Counted from the stretch's first letter, positions 43,288 through 52,012 are shown. The stretch: 64,000 bases of DNA from Pseudoxanthomonas sp. PXM02 (GCF_014851805.1 NZ_JACVAK010000001.1:868001-932000); one strand, 5' to 3'. Made by a program: numbers and translations. The notes: a model not told the origin generated them from the letters alone.

Positions 43288-43305
43288 GGCCGGTGCTTTC
43301 CGGCC
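43288..43305 (+). terminator. Hairpin after the thioredoxin-like gene
   Basis: GGCCGG-TGCTTT-CCGGCC, a perfect 6-base GC stem just 8 bases after the stop codon. No T tract follows. It is a candidate transcript 3' end only. Confidence 0.35.
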
Positions 43306-43369
43306 GCGGCGTTAAAGCGGACACAGGGGCTTCACGGCGCGTTCGCGCCACTCAGGTTTGGATAGCACC

Positions 43370-43468
43370 ATGCACCGCGCGCCCGCCCCGTTTTCGCTGC
43401 TGCATCGCCTGGCCTTCATGGGCCTGGGCATGACGCTCGCCGTGCTCAGCGGCGCGCTGCTTCCCTGA
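43370..43468 (+). CDS. Possible 32-residue hydrophobic small protein
   Basis: The frame ATG(43370)...TGA(43466-43468) encodes a 32-residue peptide beginning MHRAPAPFSLLHRLAFMGLG and continuing with MTLAVLSGALLP, i.e. a charged start and one membrane-spanning-length helix. GGA stands 7 bases before the ATG (GGATAGCACC). It lies between the thioredoxin-like hairpin and the convergent STAS-like gene. Hydrophobic pattern and ribosome-binding site support it, but no homology can be claimed, and such short frames also arise by chance. Confidence 0.35.
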   Translation: MHRAPAPFSLLHRLAFMGLGMTLAVLSGALLP

Positions 43469-43479
43469 CCGGGAAGCCG

Positions 43480-43866
43480 TCAGTCCTCCCCGGCCGGATC
43501 CAGTTCCGCGGCCCAGTCCAGCGCGATCGAGCGCTCTTCCGGCGCGAACGTCCGCATGGCCGTGTGCGGCATGATCCTGTCCGCCATCCCGGTGACCGCC
43601 ACCAGCCAGCGCTTGTCCGTCACCACGGCGGCACGCGCGAAGCGGTCGTACTCGCCGCGCTTGGACAACGCGTAGCGCAGGTCCTTGCCGACCACGTCCA
43701 ACGACAGGCCATGCAGGTCACTGATGTCGCTGACCACCGCGATCCGGGGGAACTGCAGGAGCCGGGATTCGAGGTCGGCGATGCACGCGTCGTAGTCCGC
43801 GCCGGTCAGCTCGTCGGTGAAACGATAGGCCGCCACATGCGGCGGACTGGCCAGGATCTCGATCAT
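43480..43866 (-). CDS. STAS/SpoIIAA-like domain protein
   Basis: A 128-residue single-domain protein: AYRFTDELTGADYDACIADLESRLLQFPRIAVVSDISDLHGLSLDVVGKDLRYALSKRGEYDRFARAAVVTDKRWLVAVTGMADRIMP. The alternation of strands and helices and the wording resemble the SpoIIAA-like (DUF3478) family, members of which bind nucleotides or lipids; function is not established. Start at 43866 (ATG with GGAG 7 bases upstream); a GTG at 43872 is in frame but inferior. It is a lone cytoplasmic protein with no operon partner. Confidence 0.75.
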   Translation of the reverse strand: MIEILASPPHVAAYRFTDELTGADYDACIADLESRLLQFPRIAVVSDISDLHGLSLDVVGKDLRYALSKRGEYDRFARAAVVTDKRWLVAVTGMADRIMPHTAMRTFAPEERSIALDWAAELDPAGED

Positions 43867-43964
43867 GCGCACACTCCATCAATACCAGCGGCGACCTTAG
43901 CCGCGCCGGCCTGCGCGTGCGTCAAATCCGCCTCACGAAACTGCACCGCGCCGACAGGTACGGA

Positions 43965-44645
43965 TCAGCCCTCCGTGCGCGTCAGCGACCAGAACCCGAC
44001 ATCGCGACGCACACGGTAGCCGAGCTGCTCGTACAGCGTCTTCGCGCGTGGATTCTCGTGGCTGACGTGCAGGAACGGTTGCACACCACGCGCCAGCGTC
44101 TCGTTGGTCAGCCACGTCGTCAGGTGTCGTGCGTAGCCGCGGCCGTTGAAGTCCGGATGCGTGCAGATGGCGCTCATCTCGCGACTGTCAGCACTGCCCA
44201 GTCGCTCGCCGATCATTGCCGCAAGTCGGCCGTCCTCGTAGATGCCGAAGTAGCGGCCCAGTTCCATCGTGCGTTCGCGGAAGTAGTGCGGATAGACCAG
44301 CGCGGTCAGGGCGAGGACGTCCCCGCGCTGCGCCTCGCCGAGCGGCACGATGTCCGGACCTTCGGCCACCGCGAGCGGCGCGTCGCACACCATCTGCGCG
44401 AGCGGGCGGAAGGCCTGCAGGCTCCAGCCTTCGTGTCGCGACGGCGCGATCCCGATCAGGTACACCGACTCGCCCGGGGCCACCAGCGTGTCGAATGCGT
44501 GTTCAACCGAAAGGTCCGCGGACGCGATCCCCAGGAATGGGGCATAGGCGGCCGGGTAGCGCGCCACCTCGCCGGCGCGCAGGGCGATGTCGCCGTGGAT
44601 GGAATCCAGGGCGGACCAGAACGGGTTGTCGAGGGCAGTGGTCAT
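43965..44645 (-). CDS. GNAT family N-acetyltransferase
   Basis: A 226-residue acetyltransferase. The C-terminal GNAT/FR47-like domain shows GRLAAMIGERLGSADSREMSAICTHPDFNGRGYARHLTTWLTNETLARGVQPFLHVSHENPRAKTLYEQLGYRVRRDVGFW; the acetyl-CoA motif A is HPDFNGRGYARHL. The N-terminal ~100 residues are an extra domain typical for the FR47 group. The acceptor substrate is unknown. The start at 44645 gives MTTALDNPFWSALDS; further upstream sequence is antisense to the DUF1615 gene region. It is divergent from that gene with an 82-base gap. Confidence 0.86.
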   Translation of the reverse strand: MTTALDNPFWSALDSIHGDIALRAGEVARYPAAYAPFLGIASADLSVEHAFDTLVAPGESVYLIGIAPSRHEGWSLQAFRPLAQMVCDAPLAVAEGPDIVPLGEAQRGDVLALTALVYPHYFRERTMELGRYFGIYEDGRLAAMIGERLGSADSREMSAICTHPDFNGRGYARHLTTWLTNETLARGVQPFLHVSHENPRAKTLYEQLGYRVRRDVGFWSLTRTEG

Positions 44646-44727
44646 GGGCGTGCGCGTCGGGGGAAACGCGATTATCCACGCGCGGGCCCGTGGTGCATCC
44701 GGCGGTGGCGCTCCGTATGCTGCGCGC

Positions 44728-45828
44728 ATGACGACCTCGCCCGTTCTCCGGCTCTTTCGTGCCGCATCCATTGTCTCGGTCCTGTTGCTGGCCGGCTGCG
44801 TGACCGCCCCGCCTGCGCCCACGCGTCCTCCGGCCGACACCCGCAGCGAGATCGTGCGGCGCATGCCCGCCAAGGTCGTCGACCGCGAGCGCTGGGCGGC
44901 CGACATCGAGACCGCGTTCGCCGCGCAGCGGATAGAACCCAACAGCGAGAACATCTGCGCCGTACTCGCCGTGACCGAGCAGGAGTCCGGTTATGTCGCC
45001 AATCCCGCTGTCGCCAACCTGCCGAAGATCGCGCGCGGCGAGATCGACCGCCGCGCCGCGTCGATGCATGTACCGAAATTCGTGGTCGATGCGGCGCTGG
45101 CGGTGCGCTCGCCGGACGGACGCACCTACGCCGAGCGCCTGCGTTCGGTCCGCACCGAGCGCGACCTCAGCGATATCTACGAAGACATGATCGGCAGCGT
45201 ACCGCTGGGCAAGCGCCTGTTCGCCGACTACAACCCGGTGCAGACCGGCGGGCCGATGCAGGTGGGCATTCCGTTCGCCGAATCGAAGGTCGCGGGCTAT
45301 CCCTACCCCGTCGACGGCAGCATCCGCGACGAAGTGTTCACCCGCCGCGGCGGCATGTACTTCGGCATCGCCCATCTGCTGGGTTACGAGACGCCGTATA
45401 CGCGCAAGGTGCATCGCTTCGCCGACTACAACGCCGGCTGGTACGCCAGTCGCAATGCGGCGTTCCAGAGCGCGGTCGGCATTGCGACCGGCACTCCGCT
45501 GACGCTGGACGGCGACCTCCTGAATCCCGGCGCTCCGCTGGACAAGCCCGGGCAGACCGAGCGCGCGGTGCGCCAACTGTCGACCGCACTGCGCATGGAC
45601 GACCGCGCCCTCCGCGATGCGCTGGAACGCGGCAACCGGCTCGACTTTGGCGACACCGATCTGTACGCACGCGTGTACGCCCTGGCCGAAGCGCGCGCCG
45701 GCAAGCCGTTGCCGCGCGCGGTGATCCCCGGCATCAAGCTGGAAAGCCCGAAGATCACCCGCGACCTGACCACCGCCTGGTTTGCGACGCGCGTGGACGA
45801 GCGCTACCGGAACTGCCTGCAGCGCTGA
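44728..45828 (+). CDS. DUF1615 lipoprotein with lytic-transglycosylase-like motifs
   Basis: A 366-residue lipoprotein (signal MTTSPVLRLFRAASIVSVLLLAGC, modified Cys24). The region 78-240 resembles the lysozyme-like fold of SLT transglycosylases: catalytic ES in EQESGYVANP (Glu86-Ser87), QTGGPMQVG (174-180; like GLMQ) and FADYNAGWYASRN (231-243; like AYNAG). The family is annotated only as DUF1615. I therefore suggest it cleaves peptidoglycan in the periplasm or at the outer membrane. The start at 44728 begins the signal peptide. It is monocistronic, divergent from GNAT. Confidence 0.8.
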   Translation: MTTSPVLRLFRAASIVSVLLLAGCVTAPPAPTRPPADTRSEIVRRMPAKVVDRERWAADIETAFAAQRIEPNSENICAVLAVTEQESGYVANPAVANLPKIARGEIDRRAASMHVPKFVVDAALAVRSPDGRTYAERLRSVRTERDLSDIYEDMIGSVPLGKRLFADYNPVQTGGPMQVGIPFAESKVAGYPYPVDGSIRDEVFTRRGGMYFGIAHLLGYETPYTRKVHRFADYNAGWYASRNAAFQSAVGIATGTPLTLDGDLLNPGAPLDKPGQTERAVRQLSTALRMDDRALRDALERGNRLDFGDTDLYARVYALAEARAGKPLPRAVIPGIKLESPKITRDLTTAWFATRVDERYRNCLQR

Positions 45829-45986
45829 CGGCCCCGCAACGGCGCGACCGGCGGTCATCACACCGTTGTTCCCGCGGCGGGGGCAGATTGGGTCCGAGGC
45901 CCGAGGGTCGGATGTCGAAATCATCCCGGCCCGTTCGTCGCAGTCAGGAAGGCGCCATCCCGGCGCCGCATCCCCCGGAGGTTTCC

Positions 45987-46724
45987 ATGCCGTACATCGA
46001 TGGTTTCGTGGCCGCCGTGCCCACCGCCAACAAGCAGAAGTTCATCGACCACGCGAACATGGGCGATCCCGTGTTCATCGAACAGGGCGCCACCCGCGTG
46101 GTCGAGTGCTGGGAAGACGACGTGCCCGACGGCAAGGTCACCGACTTCCGCAGGACCGTGCAGGCCAAGCCGGACGAAAGCGTGGTGTTCTCGTGGATCG
46201 AATGGCCGGACAAGGCCACGCGCGACGCCGGCATGAAGAGGATGATGGAAGACCCGCGCGTGCAGCCGGAGAACAATCCGATGCCGTTCGACGGCAAGCG
46301 GCTGATCTTCGGGGGCTTCGTGCCCACGGTGTCGCTGGGGCCCGATCGCGTGCCGTCGTCGTACGTGGACGGCTTCGTCCTTCCGGCGCCGGCGAACGGC
46401 AAGGACGCGTTCACCGACTTCGCCGGCACCTACGACGCCATCTTCATGGAGTACGGCGCCGCCCGCATCATCGAGGCCTGGGGCGACGACGTGCCACACG
46501 GCAAGCAGACCGACTTCTTCCGCGCGGTGCAGGCCAAGGACGACGAGAACGTCGCCTTCTCGTGGATCGAATGGCCGGACAAGGCGGCGCGCGATGCGGG
46601 CAACAAGAACGTCATGGCGGACCCGCGCATGGATCCCGCCAGCCAGGGCGACACTCCGATGCCGTTCGACGGCCAGCGCATGATCTACGGCGGCTTCATC
46701 CCGGTGGTCGAACTGCGCGCCTGA
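45987..46724 (+). CDS. Tandem DUF1428 protein
   Basis: A 245-residue protein made of two DUF1428 repeats, about 1-118 (MPYIDGFVAAVPTANKQKF ... DGKRLIFGGF) and 125-245 (YVDGFVLPAPANGKDAF ... DGQRMIYGGF). Each copy has the conserved RVVECW/RIIEAWGDDVP, V-F-SWIEWPDKA-RDAG and NPMPFDGKR elements. DUF1428 proteins are usually single-domain (about 120 residues) and have a ferredoxin-like dimeric alpha-beta barrel; here the dimer may be made in one chain. Function is unknown. The ATG is preceded by GGAGG at 5 bases. It stands alone ahead of a 446-base control region of the TonB receptor. Confidence 0.88.
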   Translation: MPYIDGFVAAVPTANKQKFIDHANMGDPVFIEQGATRVVECWEDDVPDGKVTDFRRTVQAKPDESVVFSWIEWPDKATRDAGMKRMMEDPRVQPENNPMPFDGKRLIFGGFVPTVSLGPDRVPSSYVDGFVLPAPANGKDAFTDFAGTYDAIFMEYGAARIIEAWGDDVPHGKQTDFFRAVQAKDDENVAFSWIEWPDKAARDAGNKNVMADPRMDPASQGDTPMPFDGQRMIYGGFIPVVELRA

Positions 46725-47170
46725 TGCCGTGCCATGCCGGGGCGCGATGTGTCGCCCCGGCATGGAATGTCGTGCGCTCGATAGTGCATGGCGACACTCA
46801 CGCCGGCTTCACGCCAGGCGTTTTCACGCGACGGCTGCACACGCTTGCATACACGTGTATTCATGCGTTTCGTTACGCATGCACGTTGCTGATGCAATGC
46901 GCACCACGTCAGTGCGTAACGCAGAAACCGTATGGAAACAGCGGCATTCGGGACATAACGCCGATTACCTTTTTGTCGTTCCGCTTCGCCATGTGATGGC
47001 CGCCTCACTTCACGCGCTTCACCGCCCCCTAAGGTGGTTGCGGTAACGCGACGCTGTTGCAGAACAGCGTTACGCCGGTTACCGATGTGCTTGGGACAGC
47101 GCTTCATTCATTGCTTCCCGCACACGAGAGGGACTCACCACTTCCAACGCACTATTTAGGGGCGCATCGC
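46725..47170. other. Long structured region upstream of the TonB-dependent receptor
   Basis: About 446 bases with no gene of coding quality but several perfect inverted repeats. ATACACGTGTAT lies at 46849-46860 (a 12-base palindrome). CATGCGT-N6-ACGCATG lies at 46862-46881. A two-level structure lies at 47041-47084: outer CGGTAAC/GTTACCG and inner ACGCTGTT-N4-AACAGCGT. The first two suit operator sites; the third may fold in the 5' leader of the receptor mRNA. In-frame starts at 47057 lie inside it and are not used. Confidence 0.55.
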
Positions 47171-49798
47171 ATGGGCAAGAGAGAGAAGCCGTACGCAGGT
47201 GTTTCGAGGGCGCCGTTGGCGTCCGCAGTGAGATGGGCCTTGATCGCCGCCGCGCTGGCCGGCAGCAGCACCGCCGTCGCCCAGACGGCAGAGCCGGCCG
47301 CCGCGCCGGCCGCCACGCAATCCAGTGAGGAAGCCACGACGCTCGATACGGTGTCGGTGCTGGGCAGCCGCGGACAACCGCGCTCGGTCGCATCGTCCGC
47401 GGTGCCGATCGACATCATCAATGCCGAGGAGTTCCGCAACCAGGGCGCCACCGACGCGCTCGACCAGCTGCGCGTGCTGGTGCCTTCGTTCAACGTCAGC
47501 ACCATTCCGATCGATGACGCCGCCAGCCTCATCCGACCGGCCAACCTGCGCGGCCTGCCGCCGGACAACACGCTGGTCCTGGTCAACGGCAAGCGCTTCC
47601 ATCGCTCCGCAGTGATCACGTTCCTGGGCCACGGCCTGTCGGACGGCTCGCAAGGTCCCGACCTGTCGGTGTTCCCGTCGCTGGCGCTGGAACAGGTGGA
47701 AGTGCTGCGCGACGGTGCAGCGGCGCAGTACGGCTCGGACGCCATCGCCGGCGTGGTCAACTTCGGCCTGAAGAAGATCAGTGAAGGCGGCGCGTTCGAA
47801 GCCTTCGCCGGCCAGTACTACGAAGGCGACGGCTTCACCACGCAGTACTCCGCACAGATCGGCCTGCCGTTGACGTCGAACGGCTACGCCACGTTCACCG
47901 CCGAATGGCGCCAGGCCGACGACACCTCGCGCAGCGTGCAGCGCAACGATGCCGCGGCCGCGATCGCCGCCGGTTATCCCGGCGTGCCGGTGCCGGCGCA
48001 GATCTGGGGTTCGCCGAAAGTGGACGACGACCTGAAGTTCGTCGCCAACCTCGGCATCACCGGTGAGAGCGTCGACGTCTATCTTTTCGGCAACTACGCG
48101 CAGCGCGAAGTCGATGGCGGCTTCTATTTCCGCGATCCGACCGCACGTTCCGGTGTGTATTCCAACGACGGCGGCGAGACGCTGCTGATCGGTGACACCA
48201 CCGGTGCCGGCGGCTGCCCCACCATCGCCCTGCGCGACGGCGCCGGCAACCTGATCCCGTACAGCACGGTGAGTGCGGCGGTCGCGGCGCTGCCGTCGAA
48301 CTGCTTCACCTTCCTCTCGACGCTGCCCGGCGGCTTCACGCCGCGCTTCGGCGGAAGCCTGGAAGACATGTCGGTGGTCGGTGGCGTCAAGGGCACCTGG
48401 GGCAATGCGTGGCACTGGGATGTCAGCGCGACGTACGGCCGCAACGACATCGACTTCGTCATCTACAACACCGTCAACGCCTCGCTCGGCGCGGCGCAAC
48501 CGCAGGGCCTGCGCTTCAATCCCGGTGGCAACACGCAAACCGAGAAGGGCGTGAACTTCGATGTCGGCACCGACATCGAGACCGGCTTCACCGTCCAGCC
48601 CCTGCGGCTGTCGGCGGGTGCCGAATGGCGTGAGGAGAGCTTCGAAGTGAAGGCCGGCGACGCCGCCTCGACCGGCATCGGCCCGCTGACCGAGCAGGGC
48701 TTCGCACTCGGCTCGAACGGCTTCAATGGCTTCAACCCGCGTACCGCCGGCGAGTGGGACCGCAGGAACTGGGCGGTGTACCTGGACCTGGAAGCCCAGT
48801 TCACCGAGCAGTTGCTGCTGGCGGCTGCGATCCGTCGCGAGGACTTCGATGACTTCGGCAGCACCACCAACGGCAAGCTGACCGCGCGCTACGACGTGAC
48901 CGACACGTTCGCCCTGCGCGGTGCGTACAACACCGGCTTCCGTGCACCCACTCCGGGCCAGGCGAACATCAGCCAGATCAGCACGGCGTTCAACGGCAGC
49001 GTGCTGGAAGACATCGCCACGCTACCGCCGACCAATCCCATCGCCATCCTCAAGGGCGCGCGCGCCCTGACGCCGGAAGAGTCGAAGAACGTGTCGCTGG
49101 GCATGGTGTGGAGCAGCGGCGACTGGCTGGTCACCCTGGACGGTTACCGCATCGAAGTCGAGGACCGCATCGCGCTGAGCACCAGCTTCGCGCTGACGCC
49201 GGAAGAGCGTGATGCGCTGGTCGACTCGGGCAATCCGGAAGCCGCGTCGCTCAGCTCGGTCACCTACTTCGGCAATGCGTTCGACACCACCACCACCGGT
49301 GTCGACCTGGTGACCAGTTGGGAGACCGACCACTTCGGCGGCACCACGACCTACTCGCTCGCGATGAACTGGAACAAGACCGAGGTGGATCGCTACGACC
49401 CCGACTTCATCAACGAGGCCCGCGTCTACAAGATCGAGGAGTCGCTGCCGAAGACCAAGGGCTACTTCAGCATCAACCACCAGCGCGAGGTCTTCCACGC
49501 CAACCTGCGACTCGGCTACTACGGCTCGTGGTACGAAGACCACCTGGACAGCGGTGCGATCACCGTGGAAGACGGCGGCCTGCCGATCTACGAAGACAGC
49601 AAGGTGATCGTGGATGCCGAGGTGGGCTGGAAGTTCGCTTCCGGCCTGTACGTCAACGTCGGTGCGCAGAATCTGTTCGACGAAACCCCGGACGACAACC
49701 CTTGGGGCGCGGCGGTCGCCGGCGCGGCCTATCCGGTGCACTCGCCGTACGGTTTCAACGGCGGTTTCTACTACGCCCGCGTGGGCTGGAAGTTCTGA
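47171..49798 (+). CDS. TonB-dependent outer-membrane receptor
   Basis: An 875-residue receptor with a signal peptide (about 1-38, ending VAQTA). The plug domain (about 60-180; AVPIDIINAEEFRNQGATDALDQLRVLVPSFNV, RGLPPDNTLVLVNGKRFHRSAV, VEVLRDGAAAQYGSDAIAGVVNF) precedes a 22-strand barrel and the terminal aromatic RVGWKF. The typical TonB box is not obvious but may lie in TTLDTVSVLGSR. It imports a large or scarce ligand across the outer membrane; the ligand is not known. Length and the wide plug-loop resemble xanthomonad carbohydrate or peptide receptors. Start at 47171 (MGKREKPYAGVS) is chosen for the signal peptide, and 114 nucleotides of an upstream frame are discarded. A terminator hairpin follows. 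Confidence 0.92.
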   Translation: MGKREKPYAGVSRAPLASAVRWALIAAALAGSSTAVAQTAEPAAAPAATQSSEEATTLDTVSVLGSRGQPRSVASSAVPIDIINAEEFRNQGATDALDQLRVLVPSFNVSTIPIDDAASLIRPANLRGLPPDNTLVLVNGKRFHRSAVITFLGHGLSDGSQGPDLSVFPSLALEQVEVLRDGAAAQYGSDAIAGVVNFGLKKISEGGAFEAFAGQYYEGDGFTTQYSAQIGLPLTSNGYATFTAEWRQADDTSRSVQRNDAAAAIAAGYPGVPVPAQIWGSPKVDDDLKFVANLGITGESVDVYLFGNYAQREVDGGFYFRDPTARSGVYSNDGGETLLIGDTTGAGGCPTIALRDGAGNLIPYSTVSAAVAALPSNCFTFLSTLPGGFTPRFGGSLEDMSVVGGVKGTWGNAWHWDVSATYGRNDIDFVIYNTVNASLGAAQPQGLRFNPGGNTQTEKGVNFDVGTDIETGFTVQPLRLSAGAEWREESFEVKAGDAASTGIGPLTEQGFALGSNGFNGFNPRTAGEWDRRNWAVYLDLEAQFTEQLLLAAAIRREDFDDFGSTTNGKLTARYDVTDTFALRGAYNTGFRAPTPGQANISQISTAFNGSVLEDIATLPPTNPIAILKGARALTPEESKNVSLGMVWSSGDWLVTLDGYRIEVEDRIALSTSFALTPEERDALVDSGNPEAASLSSVTYFGNAFDTTTTGVDLVTSWETDHFGGTTTYSLAMNWNKTEVDRYDPDFINEARVYKIEESLPKTKGYFSINHQREVFHANLRLGYYGSWYEDHLDSGAITVEDGGLPIYEDSKVIVDAEVGWKFASGLYVNVGAQNLFDETPDDNPWGAAVAGAAYPVHSPYGFNGGFYYARVGWKF

Positions 49799-49811
49799 TC
49801 GTGTCGTAACC

Positions 49812-49844
49812 GGATGCCGGTGTCCCGCAGGGGCACCGGCATCC
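49812..49844. terminator. Hairpin between the TonB receptor and LysR genes
   Basis: GGATGCCGGTG / CACCGGCATCC, a perfect 11-base stem with an 11-base loop, lies between the two convergent stop codons (49796-49798 and 49848-49850). It can serve both transcripts. No T tract is visible on the plus strand. Confidence 0.6.
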
Positions 49845-49847
49845 CGA

Positions 49848-50765
49848 TCACCCGCGCGTCGCCCCGGTCGCGACGTCCTTCGCCACTTCCGCGACCAGCG
49901 CGCGCAACCACTGGTGCGCGGGATCGTGGCGATAGCGCACATGCCAGGCCATCTCCAGCGGGAACGTCCCCAGGTCGACCGGGGCCGGCAATACCTTCAA
50001 TCGCGGATCGCGCGCCAGCCGCGCACAGATCAGCTTCGGCAGCGTGGCGCAGTAGTCGGTGGCCGCCACCAGTTCTGGAATCGACAGGAAGTGCGTCACC
50101 GACACGGCGACCTCGCGCCGCAGGCCCTGCTTCTCCAGCGCCTGGAACAGCCCGGCGCGCAGCTTGCCCGGCGGCACCACGTTGACGTGGCGCAACTGCT
50201 CGTACTGCGCCTTCGACAGGCGCTTGTTGACCACCGGATGATCGGCCCGCACCACGCAGGCGATGCCATCGTCGCCCAGGTGCTGCACCACCAGATTGTC
50301 CGGGGGCTCGACGAACCGCCCCAGCACCATCGCGGTTTCGCCTGACATCGCCCCTGTCTCGGCCAGATCGGTGCCGAACGGGACCAGGCGCAGGCGGATG
50401 CCCGGTGCGCGCTCGCGCAGCCGCGCCGCGATGGCGGGTACCAGCACGAACTCGAAATAGCTGTTCGGCGCCAGGGTGAAGAGCCGTTCTTCCTTCGCGG
50501 GATCGAACTGGCGCTGGCCCAGCACGGCCGCATCCAGCTGCGCCAGCGCCGCCGCGATGCCGGGCGCCAGCTCGACGGCCTTCTGTGTCGGCTGCATGCC
50601 GTAGCGCTCACGGATGAACAACGGGTCCTGCAGCATCTCGCGCAGCCGCACCAGTGCGTTCGACAGCGCCGGCTGGGTGATGCCCAGCCGTTCGGCGGCA
50701 CGGGTGACGTTGCGCTCGTCCATCAGCGCCAGGAACACGGGCAGCAGGTTGAGGTCGTAGCGCAT
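49848..50765 (-). CDS. LysR family transcriptional regulator, LeuO/NodD-like
   Basis: A 305-residue regulator: HTH in MRYDLNLLPVFLALMDERNVTRAAERLGITQPALSNALVRLREMLQDPLFIRERYGMQPTQKA, a pattern of the NodD/LeuO/PcpR group (RYDLNLLPVF). The effector domain spans about 90-295. It is divergent from an old-yellow-enzyme gene, with a 26-base operator between, so control of that operon is likely. The start at 50765 fits the family N-terminus (MRYDLNLL); the upstream open frame is discarded because it crosses the operator. The inducer is unknown; enones or quinones are possible for an OYE partner. Confidence 0.9.
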   Translation of the reverse strand: MRYDLNLLPVFLALMDERNVTRAAERLGITQPALSNALVRLREMLQDPLFIRERYGMQPTQKAVELAPGIAAALAQLDAAVLGQRQFDPAKEERLFTLAPNSYFEFVLVPAIAARLRERAPGIRLRLVPFGTDLAETGAMSGETAMVLGRFVEPPDNLVVQHLGDDGIACVVRADHPVVNKRLSKAQYEQLRHVNVVPPGKLRAGLFQALEKQGLRREVAVSVTHFLSIPELVAATDYCATLPKLICARLARDPRLKVLPAPVDLGTFPLEMAWHVRYRHDPAHQWLRALVAEVAKDVATGATRG

Positions 50766-50774
50766 GCAGTCATA

Positions 50775-50800
50775 TTGAATTCCATATATCTGGAATTCAA
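50775..50800. promoter_or_regulatory. Perfect 10-6-10 inverted repeat in the LysR/OYE promoter region
   Basis: TTGAATTCCA-TATATC-TGGAATTCAA lies 10 bases from the LysR start codon and 115 bases before the OYE start. It is the only strongly AT-rich stretch here. Perfect 10-base arms with a 6-base centre suit a LysR-family dimer or tetramer site, and the central TATAT suits a promoter core. Confidence 0.75.
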
Positions 50801-50914
50801 CAAATAAATTGGCCGAATGCCTTGGCGGCGCGCAGGCTGTGTCCATCCCGGCGAGGCGCCGGATCGGCAAGCGAAGGCGCCTCTCCTCCCCGCACCGCCC
50901 TCCCGGAGTCCGCC

Positions 50915-52012
50915 ATGTCCAACGCCGCCCTGTTCTCCCCCACCCGCCTGGGTGCCATCGAGGTCCGTAACCGCATCGCGATGGCGCCGCTCACCCGCTC
51001 GCGCGCCGGCATGGACGGCGTGCAGACGCCGCTGGCCGTCGACTACTACGGCCAGCGCGCCTCCGCCGGGCTGATCATCACCGAAGCCACCAACATCTCC
51101 CGCCAGGGCCGCGGCTACGCCTACACGCCAGGCCTGTACACCGATGCCCACGTTGACGCGTGGAAGCCGGTCACCGAGGCGGTCCACGCCCGGGGCGGCC
51201 GCATCGTCGTGCAGCTCTGGCACGTCGGTCGCATGTCGCACACCAGCCTGCAGGAAGACGGCGTCGCCCCGGTCGCGCCCTCCGCGATCCAGGCCGGCGG
51301 CAGCGTCTTCACCGAAGCCGGTCATGTGCCGCCTTCGATGCCGCGCGCGCTCACCACCGACGAGATCGCCGGCATCATCGAGGACTACCGCCAGGCGGCG
51401 CAGCGCGCGAAGGACGCCGGCTTCGATGGCGTGGAAGTGCACGCCGCCAACGGCTACCTGCTGGAACAGTTCCTGCGCGACAGCACCAACCATCGCGACG
51501 ACCGCTACGGCGGCTCCTTGGAGAACCGCGCACGCCTGCTGCTCGAGGTCACCGAGGCCGTCGCCGGGATCTGGGGCGCGGATCGCGTCGGCCTGCGCCT
51601 GTCGCCGCTGTCCACGGCCGTCGGCAACACCCCGCTGGACAGCCACACCCTGGAAACGCACCTCTACATCGCCCGCCGCCTCGGCGAGATGGGGCTGGCC
51701 TATCTGCACGTGGTCGAAGGCCAACTGCATGCCGGCAACGGCGCCGACGATTTCGATGTGAAGGCACTGTGCGACGCGTTCGGCGGGGCCTACATCGCCA
51801 ACAACGGCTACGACCGCCAGCGCGCGCTCGACGCCACCGCCAGCGGCCACGCCGACATGATCGCGTTCGGCAAGCCGTTTATCGGCAATCCCGATCTGGT
51901 CGAACGCCTGCGCGACAACGCGCCGCTGTTCGACGCGCCGACGGCCGGTTACTTCGGCGGCGGCGCGGAAGGCTATACGCAGTTCACCGCGCCGCAGGCC
52001 GACGCCGCCTGA
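50915..52012 (+). CDS. Old yellow enzyme (NADH:flavin oxidoreductase, NemA-like)
   Basis: A 365-residue FMN-dependent ene reductase. Conserved pieces are FSPTRLGAIEVRNRIAMAPLTRSRA, VVQLWHVGRMSH, DGVEVHAANGYLLEQFLRD (substrate-binding H-x-x-N), NHRDDRYGGSLENRARLLLEV and ADMIAFGKPFIGNPDLVERL. It reduces activated C=C bonds such as N-ethylmaleimide, quinones or nitro esters. The ATG at 50915 has GGAG 7 bases upstream; the in-frame ATG at 50822 lacks this. Followed by an aldo/keto reductase gene 54 bases later, likely cotranscribed. Regulator: the divergent LysR. Confidence 0.93.
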   Translation: MSNAALFSPTRLGAIEVRNRIAMAPLTRSRAGMDGVQTPLAVDYYGQRASAGLIITEATNISRQGRGYAYTPGLYTDAHVDAWKPVTEAVHARGGRIVVQLWHVGRMSHTSLQEDGVAPVAPSAIQAGGSVFTEAGHVPPSMPRALTTDEIAGIIEDYRQAAQRAKDAGFDGVEVHAANGYLLEQFLRDSTNHRDDRYGGSLENRARLLLEVTEAVAGIWGADRVGLRLSPLSTAVGNTPLDSHTLETHLYIARRLGEMGLAYLHVVEGQLHAGNGADDFDVKALCDAFGGAYIANNGYDRQRALDATASGHADMIAFGKPFIGNPDLVERLRDNAPLFDAPTAGYFGGGAEGYTQFTAPQADAA

